A stretch of 64,000 nucleotides of DNA from Pyrinomonadaceae bacterium (lineage in GTDB: Bacteria; Acidobacteriota; Blastocatellia; Pyrinomonadales; Pyrinomonadaceae). The stretch covers positions 143,501 to 207,500 of the forward strand of contig JAIBCB010000001.1 of the NCBI GenBank assembly GCA_019694355.1, written 5' to 3'. Every line of letters starts with the position of its first letter. Within the stretch, counting starts at the first letter, position 1. Position numbers and translations under genes: made by a program. The notes beneath the pieces are model-generated. The model was not told where the DNA came from, searched no databases, and saw only the letters and a program-made list of their open reading frames with translations. Of the stretch, positions 1-6,629 are shown in pieces.

Positions 1-3
1 TTT

Positions 4-1185
4 TTATGCGTGTTTTGCCGTCGGCTGCAGAGAGCGGAGGCGTGCAACGGATGAGGGAAGCAATTCGAGAAGTTTGTCGATCTCTTCGGCAGTGTTCTGG
101 CGCCCGAGGCTGAATCGAATTGCACCGCGGGCGACCGCATCACCGTGTCCTAAAGCCCGAATCACTGGCGATGGCTCGAGCGAACCTGACGAACAGGCCG
201 AGCCCGTCGAGACCGCGATCCCCTGCATATCGAGGGCGATCAAAAGGGCTTCACCTTCGATCGAGCGGAAGGAGATGTTCGCAATATTCGGCAGTCGTGT
301 TGTGCGGTCGCCATTCGGGATCGCATCGGGAACGCGTTCGAGGATGTCGTTCTCGATCCGATCGCGGAACGAACGTATTCGCGTATCAAGATCATCGAGG
401 GTTGATCCCGCCAGTTCTGCCGCAGAACCAAGTCCGACGATTCCCGGGACATTTTCGGTTCCGGCACGAGTTCCTCTTTCCTGACGGCCGCCGATGTTCT
501 GCGTGTGGAGCCTCACGCCTCGGCGAACATACAGGCCGCCGACGCCTTTCGGCCCGTTGATCTTGTGTCCGGAGAACGAAAGCAGGTCGCAGCCGATCTC
601 TTCGACATCGACTCTTATCTTCCCAACTGCCTGCACGGCGTCCGTATGAAACCAGATCTTCTTGCCCGGCCTTCGCAGATCGCGCACCAAGGAGCCGATC
701 TCGTTTATGGGCTGAAGCGTGCCGATCTCGTTGTTTGCGGCCATCACGGTGATCAGGATCGTGTCGTCGCGGATCGCCGCTCGGACATCTTCGATCTTGA
801 CGATCCCATTCTCGTAAACGGGCAGAACGGTGAGTTCAAATCCTTTCTTTTCAAGGTCTTCGCAGACCGATTCGACGGCCGGATGCTCGATCGCCGAAAG
901 GATGATGTGGTTGCCGTGACGCGAATTCGCCTCGACAAGGCCGCGGATCGCCAAATTGTTCGATTCGGTGCCGCCGGACGTAAAAATTATTTCGTTCGGG
1001 CGGGTCGCATTCAGGAGGGCCGCTACCTGATGCCGTGCACGGTCAACGGCCATCTTGGCCGTTTGCCCGAATGTGTGGATGCTCGAGGCGTTCCCAAAAT
1101 CGTCGGTCAGATACGGCATCATTGCTTCAAGAACCGCCGGATCGAGCGGTGTGGTCGCACTATTGTCGAGGTATATTCGCTCCAC
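4..1185 (-). CDS. Cysteine desulfurase (NifS/IscS family)
   Basis: PLP enzyme that removes sulfur from L-cysteine as an enzyme-bound persulfide for Fe-S cluster and thio-cofactor assembly. The 393-residue length is normal for the family. Visible motifs are the substrate-binding His101 (AIEHPAVE), the PLP lysine Lys208 in SGHKINGPKG, and the mobile-loop cysteine Cys331 in STGSACSSGS. The SSGS form of the loop resembles NifS/IscS more than SufS. The start is GTG at 1185. It stands alone and diverges from the radical SAM gene; no iscU or iscR is visible in the window. Family assignment is secure; the NifS versus IscS role is not decided. Confidence 0.95.
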   Translation of the reverse strand: MERIYLDNSATTPLDPAVLEAMMPYLTDDFGNASSIHTFGQTAKMAVDRARHQVAALLNATRPNEIIFTSGGTESNNLAIRGLVEANSRHGNHIILSAIEHPAVESVCEDLEKKGFELTVLPVYENGIVKIEDVRAAIRDDTILITVMAANNEIGTLQPINEIGSLVRDLRRPGKKIWFHTDAVQAVGKIRVDVEEIGCDLLSFSGHKINGPKGVGGLYVRRGVRLHTQNIGGRQERGTRAGTENVPGIVGLGSAAELAGSTLDDLDTRIRSFRDRIENDILERVPDAIPNGDRTTRLPNIANISFRSIEGEALLIALDMQGIAVSTGSACSSGSLEPSPVIRALGHGDAVARGAIRFSLGRQNTAEEIDKLLELLPSSVARLRSLQPTAKHA

Positions 1186-1445
1186 GATAGCCTAAGTATA
1201 GTCTTCGAGGAACCATTAGCGGTAGCGCGACCGTCCGGCGAGCTCCGGAATAAGTGAAAAGTAGAAAGTCAGAAGTGGTGTTGAAGGCATTAGGACTTAT
1301 CACCTATCCCTTATAACTTATTTCGGAAACCACCGTTCGGCGGTAGTTGACTCTGCGGTTTCGCCCTTAAATGCTTGCCTGTATTGCTTATAAAGGATAA
1401 ATTAGTAGGTTGGCACTATGCCCGACAGCGGGCGGGATTTTAACA
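1186..1445. other. Divergent intergenic region
   Basis: 260 bp between the cysteine desulfurase and the radical SAM gene. It must hold both promoters, but no convincing -35/-10 pair could be placed. A short inverted repeat (ACCACCG / CGGCGGT) lies near 1329-1345. No gene seen. Confidence 0.4.
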
Positions 1446-2612
1446 ATGGATTTTGCGACAAAAGAGATCTTCAAGCGGTATGCGAGCATGGTCGTCGGAC
1501 GGCAGATGACGCCCGTCTTCCTGAACATTCTGGTTACGAGTGTTTGCGATATGCGCTGCACGCATTGTTTTTTCACCGAGGAGTTGGATGATCGTCCGCG
1601 AAAGAAGCTCCAGATGAAGACGGACGAGATCGCACGCATCTCGGAAACGTTGGGAGGAAATCTCGGCGTACTCGTGCTTGCAGGCGGTGAACCTTTCACG
1701 CGGAAAGACCTGCCGGAGATCGTTCGTGCCTTCTACGAGAACAACAAGCTCGATTCGGTTTACCTGATGTCTAACGGCCAGATACATCCGAGGATCTTCC
1801 CGGATGTTGCTCGGATCATGGACGAGTGTCCGAAACTGAACGTCTCGGTCGCTCTCGGCATCGACGGATTGAAGGATGCGCACGAGAAGATCCGCCGCAA
1901 AGAGGGAAGCTGGGACAAGGCGATCCACACGGCGCGTACTTTGCAGGAGATGAAGAAAGAGCAGTATCCGCAGCTCGACATTCAGACATGCACGTGCGTG
2001 ATGCACTCGAACGAAGACACGATCTTCGAGTGGTACGATTATCTCAAATACGATCTGAAGCCGGACAAGGTGAATATCAACTACATTCGCCCGCCGTCAG
2101 CAGATCCGAAGGAACTTGAGTTCGATCACAAGCGTTATCAAGAGCTGTCGCATATGATCCTTGAGGACACGAAGAATGCCGCTCTGAAGAATAATTACGG
2201 CGGCGATTCTGGTATGTTCAAGGCCGCGGTCGATATCTATATGCACGATATCATCGCGAAGACCAAGGAAGAGAACAAGGCCCAGCTCAAGTGCTATGCA
2301 GGTTCGGCAGGTGCGGTGATATATGACAACGGAGCGTTGTCATCATGCGAGAACAAGCCCGACGTTCTTAATCTTCGTGATTATGATTGGGATTTCACAA
2401 AGGCGTGGCACAGCGATCTGATGAAGCAGCGCCGCAAAGAGGTCGCCGACGGCTGCTATTGCACGCACGAATCGAATTGCTTCTATCCTTCGCTCCCGCT
2501 TAATCCCGGACATCTTCTAAAGATCAAAGGGCTCGAACGCGATATGAAGAAGGCGGCCGAGAAGATGAAGTTCGAAGCGGCAAGAGAGGTTGCTCTAAAG
2601 GTTGTAAATTAA
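1446..2612 (+). CDS. Radical SAM protein with SPASM-like C-terminus
   Basis: Radical S-adenosylmethionine enzyme; the substrate is unknown. The cluster motif Cx3Cx2C is seen as CDMRCTHC near the N-terminus, followed by a GGEP SAM-binding motif (LAGGEPFTR). Further cysteines near the C-terminus (LKCYAGSAG, SSCENK, GCYCTHESNC) resemble the auxiliary cluster region of SPASM/twitch proteins. The start was set at the internal ATG at 1446 rather than the ORF limit at 1410, because the conserved-looking sequence begins there; no strong ribosome site supports either. Its stop overlaps the next start (TAATG), so it heads a tightly packed run with HicB, HicA and a glycosyltransferase. A role in lipid or peptide modification is possible but is inference. 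Confidence 0.85.
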   Translation: MDFATKEIFKRYASMVVGRQMTPVFLNILVTSVCDMRCTHCFFTEELDDRPRKKLQMKTDEIARISETLGGNLGVLVLAGGEPFTRKDLPEIVRAFYENNKLDSVYLMSNGQIHPRIFPDVARIMDECPKLNVSVALGIDGLKDAHEKIRRKEGSWDKAIHTARTLQEMKKEQYPQLDIQTCTCVMHSNEDTIFEWYDYLKYDLKPDKVNINYIRPPSADPKELEFDHKRYQELSHMILEDTKNAALKNNYGGDSGMFKAAVDIYMHDIIAKTKEENKAQLKCYAGSAGAVIYDNGALSSCENKPDVLNLRDYDWDFTKAWHSDLMKQRRKEVADGCYCTHESNCFYPSLPLNPGHLLKIKGLERDMKKAAEKMKFEAAREVALKVVN

Positions 2613-2908
2613 TGGTTGCATATACGGCGAAATATACCTTTATTGAGGATGGCGTTCATGGAGAGGTCGTTGATTTCCCGGGCGTTATCACGTTTGGGAC
2701 CGATCTATCGCACACTCGCCGACTCCTTGCCGGAGCCTTGGTAGATATGGCCGAAACGAACCTCTCTCTTGGTGAGCCGCTTCCAAAACCCGACTCCACC
2801 GCGGCATTCGAGGAGAGTGCCGCAGATCTTGTCGAACCGATCTATTTGGTCCTCGAGGCCTCCTCGACGATAAAGATAGTGCCGGAAATGGAATATGAAG
2901 CGGCGTGA
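2612..2908 (+). CDS. hicB: HicB-family antitoxin-like protein
   Basis: 98-residue protein with the HicB partial RNase H-like fold signature: a strand-rich N-terminus (YTAKYTFIEDGVHGEVVDFPG), then DLSHTRRLLAGALVDMAETNLSLGEPLP. In known systems HicB neutralises HicA and may repress its own operon. No DNA-binding domain is evident in the short C-terminal tail. It starts one base inside the preceding radical SAM stop codon and overlaps hicA by 14 bases. The order antitoxin-toxin is the reverse of the textbook hicA-hicB order, though both orders occur. Identification is by pattern recognition only. Confidence 0.8.
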   Translation: MVAYTAKYTFIEDGVHGEVVDFPGVITFGTDLSHTRRLLAGALVDMAETNLSLGEPLPKPDSTAAFEESAADLVEPIYLVLEASSTIKIVPEMEYEAA

Positions 2909-3080
2909 TCTGCTTCAACATTTGAAAAAACACGATTGCAGCCTTCTTCGTGAAGGTGGGAGCCATTCGATATTCGTTAATAATAAGACGGGGAAGCGCA
3001 CCTCGATCCCGCGGCATAGCGACATCCCGGAATTCACCGCCGCAGCGATCTGCCGACAACTAATGATCCCTTTGCCCTAA
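2895..3080 (+). CDS. hicA: HicA-family mRNA interferase toxin
   Basis: 61-residue protein with the dsRBD-like HicA/YcfA fold: KRRDLLQHLKKHDC, then LREGGSHSIFVNN, then a basic stretch TGKRTSIPRHSDIPE. The histidine in GGSHSIF corresponds to the catalytic histidine of HicA toxins, which cleave mRNA and stop translation. Its length is typical. It overlaps hicB by 14 bases and its stop codon abuts the ATG of the glycosyltransferase, so the toxin looks co-transcribed with housekeeping genes rather than standing as an isolated module. Nothing suggests inactivation. Confidence 0.8.
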   Translation: MKRRDLLQHLKKHDCSLLREGGSHSIFVNNKTGKRTSIPRHSDIPEFTAAAICRQLMIPLP

Positions 3081-4259
3081 ATGCAGCAGAATACCCCAAA
3101 GATCCTGATCATTTCGTCTGATACCGGCGGCGGACATCGCTCGGCGGCCAAGACCATTTCCGACGGATTTCAGAAGTTTTGGCGTGGTGATTCTGTTGCG
3201 GTCCGCACGATACGTGCAATTGAGGATTCACATCGGATCACCGAGCGTCTGGTCAACGTCTATAACTGGATACTTCAGAACAAGCAGCATTGGATGAAGT
3301 ATCTCTATTGGACGGTCAATAAGATCCGGCCGGAAAAGAGCAGTTTTCTGCATCGGAAGTGCTTTGCTTACACGCGGGACGTTTTTGAGAAATGGTGTCC
3401 GCATATCGTCGTGAGCGTCCATCCGTTGACACAGCATTTCTTTGCAAAGGTCCTCAAAGAGCTGAAACTTTCTGAACAGATACCGCTTGTTACGGTCGTT
3501 ACCGACCCGTGCTACGGCTTTTGGAAGGGCTGGGCCTGCGATGAAGTTACGCTCTATCTCGTCGCGAATGAAGACGCACGTCGCCAGCTCATCGATTACG
3601 GCGTGCCGTCCGAGAAGATCAAGATCTCCGGAATGCCCGTTCATCCGAAATTCCGCGAGGTCGAAGAAGCTGATGCACAAAGTGCCCGCCGTGCCTTCGG
3701 GCTCGACCCTGATAAGTTCACGGTTTTTGTAAATGCAGGCTGGATCGGCGGCGGAAATATCCCCGCGATCTTTCGCGAGCTCGTTCGCGGCGACCTCGAT
3801 GTTCAGGCGATCTTTCTTGCGGGCAAGAACCAGGAGCTTCGCGAGGAGGCCGAAGTGCTCGCACGCTCGGCGAAGTTTCCTGTGAAGGTGATCGGATATT
3901 CCGACGAGATCGAAAAGCTGATGCAGTCGGCGAACGTGATGGTCTCGAAGCTCGGCGGCCTTACGACCTTTGAGGCGCTAGCCTGCCGTTTGCCGATAAT
4001 CGCAGACGCCACCACGCCGCCGATGCCGCAGGAAGCGGGCACTGCACGCCTTATGTCCGAACGCGGTGCCGCGATACTGCTCAAGAACAGTCACGACATC
4101 GTTTCGACGGTCCGAGACCTTGCAGCGAACCGTGCAAACTACGCAAAAATGAAGGCCGCGGCCGCCGACCTTGCCCTTCCGGACTCGACGGAACGCATCA
4201 TCGCGGAGATCTATTCGCTGCTGCCGCAGAACGCGGTCTCACATCAAATTGCGGCGTGA
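3081..4259 (+). CDS. MGDG synthase/UgtP-like glycosyltransferase
   Basis: 392-residue GT28-type glycosyltransferase. The N-terminus ILIISSDTGGGHRSAAKTI is the signature of the MGDG_synth domain, and the C-terminal half carries a UDP-sugar site resembling MurG (VMVSKLGGLTTFEALACRLP; P-Q-E motif in TTPPMPQEAGTA). Relatives transfer glucose, galactose or glucuronate to diacylglycerol at the inner face of the cytoplasmic membrane, giving glycolipids. The exact sugar cannot be read from the sequence. It begins directly after the hicA stop codon. A peptidoglycan (MurG) role is less likely given the N-terminal domain. Confidence 0.85.
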   Translation: MQQNTPKILIISSDTGGGHRSAAKTISDGFQKFWRGDSVAVRTIRAIEDSHRITERLVNVYNWILQNKQHWMKYLYWTVNKIRPEKSSFLHRKCFAYTRDVFEKWCPHIVVSVHPLTQHFFAKVLKELKLSEQIPLVTVVTDPCYGFWKGWACDEVTLYLVANEDARRQLIDYGVPSEKIKISGMPVHPKFREVEEADAQSARRAFGLDPDKFTVFVNAGWIGGGNIPAIFRELVRGDLDVQAIFLAGKNQELREEAEVLARSAKFPVKVIGYSDEIEKLMQSANVMVSKLGGLTTFEALACRLPIIADATTPPMPQEAGTARLMSERGAAILLKNSHDIVSTVRDLAANRANYAKMKAAAADLALPDSTERIIAEIYSLLPQNAVSHQIAA

Positions 4260-4338
4260 ATCAAAATGCAATCTGTTTTGCCGACTTGCCCGATCTTTCG
4301 GATTTCTTTAACCTTGTCATTTTACGGAGATCACACAT

Positions 4339-5088
4339 TTGAGTCTGTTACTTGAAGGAAAACGTGCGTTCGTCTCGGGCGGAACTCGCGGTATCGGGGC
4401 GGCGATATGCGAAATATTCGCGCGCGAAGGTGCCGATGTCGCATTTAATTACAATTCACGCGACGATCTTGCGGCCGAGGTCGCGAGCAAGATCGAGGCG
4501 CACGGCCGTCGTGCGTTGAGTTTCAAAGTTTCGGTCACGGATCGCGCCGGTATGAAGCACGTCGCGAAGGAAATTCTCGAGAAATGGGGTCCTTTGAACG
4601 TGCTTGTGAACAACGCCGCGGTGAATAAGTCCGATAATTTTGCGACGACGACCGACAAGAGCTGGGATTGGGTGGTCGATACGAACGTGAACAGCCTTTT
4701 CGCGGTCACGAAGCCTTTTTACAAGCAGATGATACGTGCCCGCGAAGGTGCGATCCTGAATATCACGTCGGTCGGGGCGATCCGCAGCCTCCCGACGTCG
4801 GTTCATTACGCCACGTCGAAGTCGGCGATGATCGGCTTCACGAAATGTCTGTCGCGGGAAGCTGCGAACTTCGGCATTTCGGTGAATGCCATCGCCGCGG
4901 GCATTTATGACACGGACCTCGGCAACACTTTGCCGGAGCGGCTGCTGCATATTCACGAATTCTGGGTCTCGAAAGGCCGCCTCGGCCGCCCGCACGAACT
5001 CGCGGAGTTCGCCGCCTTTATGACGAGCGACCGCAACAGCTTCATGAACGGCGAGGTCGTGATCCTCGACGGCGGCGCCGTCACCTAA
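4339..5088 (+). CDS. SDR-family oxidoreductase, FabG-like
   Basis: 249-residue short-chain dehydrogenase/reductase. Seen are the NAD(P) glycine motif GGTRGIGAAI (residues 14-23), NNAA at 91-94, and the catalytic Ser144-Tyr157-Lys161 (YATSK). This resembles 3-oxoacyl-ACP reductase, but the window's fatty-acid operon lies at 26-30 kb, so a different substrate is quite possible. The start is TTG at 4339 preceded by GGAG at 4326-4329; no ATG fits better. About 80 bp separate it from the glycosyltransferase. The 21-bp repeat array begins 12 bp after its stop. Confidence 0.85.
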   Translation: MSLLLEGKRAFVSGGTRGIGAAICEIFAREGADVAFNYNSRDDLAAEVASKIEAHGRRALSFKVSVTDRAGMKHVAKEILEKWGPLNVLVNNAAVNKSDNFATTTDKSWDWVVDTNVNSLFAVTKPFYKQMIRAREGAILNITSVGAIRSLPTSVHYATSKSAMIGFTKCLSREAANFGISVNAIAAGIYDTDLGNTLPERLLHIHEFWVSKGRLGRPHELAEFAAFMTSDRNSFMNGEVVILDGGAVT

Positions 5089-5099
5089 AACCTTAAAAA

Positions 5100-5330
5100 A
5101 CCTGTTCTCAGAACCTTTTCGAGCGTGCTCAGAAGTTCGTTGAGCGTGCTCAGAACCTTTTCGAGCGTGCTCAGAACCTTTTCGAGCGTTCTCAGAAGTT
5201 TGTTGAGCGTGCTCAGAACCTTTTTGAGCGTTCTCAGAACCTTTTCGAGCGTTCTCAGAAGTTTGTTGAGCGTGCTCAGAATGGTTTTGAGTGTTCTCGG
5301 AAGCGCTTTGAGCGTGCTCAGAATGTCTTT
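5100..5330. repeat. 21-bp tandem repeat array with 63-bp higher order
   Basis: Ten perfectly phased units begin at 5121, 5142, 5163, 5184, 5205, 5226, 5247, 5268, 5289 and 5310, with a degenerate one at 5100. The core is GAGCGTGCTCAGAA, containing the dyad GAGC-NN-GCTC. Units 1, 4 and 7 share the tail GTTYGTT while units 2, 3, 5 and 6 share CCTTTT, so the array also repeats every three units (63 bp). Decayed units continue to about 5495: 5463-5490 matches the unit 8-9 junction. All reading frames stay open only because 21 is a multiple of 3. It lies between convergent genes. Confidence 0.9.
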
Positions 5331-5524
5331 CCCGAGCTAAAAAACCTTTTTCTGCCCGCCGGAAATCTTCTTTTCGAGCTAAAAACGTTCCTTTTCGCGT
5401 GGAGAAACCTTTTATTAGTGCCGAGGAACGTTCTATTCGTTCTGAAAAACTTTTTCCGGCGGTCTCAGAATGGTTTCGAAGGTTCTCGGACGGAAGATTC
5501 GCGTGCCGCTTTGATCGAAACGTT

Positions 5525-5691
5525 CTCTAGCTCCGTTAGGAGCGATATGTTTGTAGAATTCGCACGCAATAACGCCCGCGGAGCCGCTTTAGCGGCGACA
5601 CGACCGACGCCGAAAATGCAGAAATGTCGCTTCTACGAAGCTCGACGCCGCGCGTTGACCGGTGCTACAAACATTCCGCTCCTAACGGAGC
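5525..5691. mobile_element. 167-bp MITE-like element, copy 1
   Basis: Identical to 5840-6006 except for one base near the right end. The ends are inverted repeats of about 27 bp (right end CTACAAACATTCCGCTCCTA followed by ACGGAGC), and each end is itself a hairpin (GCTCC-TAAC-GGAGC type). An internal hairpin GCCGCTTTAGCGGC lies in the left half. No coding capacity. Size, terminal inverted repeats and near-identity fit a non-autonomous mobile or palindromic repeat; target-site duplications were not established. Confidence 0.75.
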
Positions 5692-5839
5692 GAAGCCGAA
5701 ATCGTGTCTGTCCTCGAGTATCAACGTTCGCGGCATCGCCGGATATTGTATTCGCGTGTGGAAACTTTTTCTTCGTGCGAAAGATTATTTTCGAGTGTTC
5801 TTGTTCGGAAGATTTGTTGTCTGTCATGATCGGAACGCG

Positions 5840-6006
5840 CTCTAGCTCCGTTAGGAGCGATATGTTTGTAGAATTCGCACGCAATAACGCCCGCGGAGCC
5901 GCTTTAGCGGCGACACGACCGACGCCGAAAATGCAGAAATGTCGCTTCTACGAAGCTCGACGCCGCGCGTTGACCGGTGCTACAAATATTCCGCTCCTAA
6001 CGGAGC
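5840..6006. mobile_element. 167-bp MITE-like element, copy 2
   Basis: Second copy, offset 315 bp from the first and in the same orientation. The only difference seen is ACAAATATT instead of ACAAACATT at the right end. The sequence between the copies (5692-5839) contains decayed pieces resembling the 21-bp array, for example GAGTGTTC near 5791, so the elements may have inserted into an older array. Confidence 0.75.
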
Positions 6007-6062
6007 TAGGCCGAAACCGTGTCGCCCCTCGTGGGGCTCCGGGATCATAATTGCACTCACGT

Positions 6063-6132
6063 GGTACAAATATTCCGCTCCTAGCGGAGCAAAAGCCGGA
6101 CCGTGCTACAAACATTCCGCTCCTAACGGAGC
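6063..6132. repeat. Two solo terminal repeats of the 167-bp element
   Basis: Lone copies of the right-end inverted repeat lie at 6065-6090 (with TAGC in the loop) and 6106-6132, both in the same orientation as the right ends of the full elements. A separate hairpin CCCCTCGTGGGG lies near 6025-6036. The rest of 5331-6143 shows no gene. Confidence 0.7.
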
Positions 6133-6143
6133 AAGCGGAAAAG

Positions 6144-6629
6144 TTACTTTTCGAGCTGATGTTTTGCTTTTTCGATGAAGACGCGGATCATTTCGGTGAC
6201 GCGCTTGGTCATTTCCTTCGAAATGATCGCTTCGCCGGCGAGACCGGCGAGCATGTGCAGGTCGCGGGCCGATTTTCGGCGCAATTCGACCATCTGTGAG
6301 AAGTGCACGAGCGTTACGTTCTTCGCTTTTTCGAGGAAGTCGGCCGAATAACGCAGGAAATTCTGCGCTTCGCTGCGCAAGGGCAGCCATTCGACGCGGT
6401 CTTCGGAATCTTCGGCGAGCTCGAGCGTAAAATTCTGCAGGATCTGCCCGACGACAGGGATCTCGGTCTGCACTTTCCAATGCGCGACGCCTCTCGCATC
6501 CGTGTGCACGTTGACGACGCCCGGCATCAGCTCGGCGAAATTCGTGATGTCGAGGAAAAATTCGCGCACCTGCTCGATGCCCGAACGGATCTCGATGTCG
6601 TTGCTGTAACCGGCCTTAATAGTGAACAT
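6144..6629 (-). CDS. SRPBCC/START-like protein
   Basis: 161-residue protein resembling the SRPBCC (polyketide cyclase/START) fold: an N-terminal segment IEQVREFFLDITNFAELMPG typical of the helix-grip pocket, then alternating strands (VAHWKVQTEIPVVG). Such proteins bind hydrophobic ligands, but no ligand can be named. ATG at 6629 overlaps the stop of the upstream M14 peptidase by one base (TGATG), so the two are translationally coupled; a TTG one codon earlier is the alternative. No signal peptide is seen, so it is probably cytoplasmic. Confidence 0.65.
   Translation of the reverse strand: MFTIKAGYSNDIEIRSGIEQVREFFLDITNFAELMPGVVNVHTDARGVAHWKVQTEIPVVGQILQNFTLELAEDSEDRVEWLPLRSEAQNFLRYSADFLEKAKNVTLVHFSQMVELRRKSARDLHMLAGLAGEAIISKEMTKRVTEMIRVFIEKAKHQLEK

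Noticed and set aside
5100..5330. CRISPR array
   Set aside because: The units are directly adjacent with no spacers.
5125..5340. 71-codon ORF through the 21-bp array
   Set aside because: Open only because the repeat unit is a multiple of three; no ribosome site, GTG start inside the repeat.
5418..6050. 210-codon ORF across the repeat island
   Set aside because: It runs through both 167-bp elements and repeats the same peptide; not a gene.
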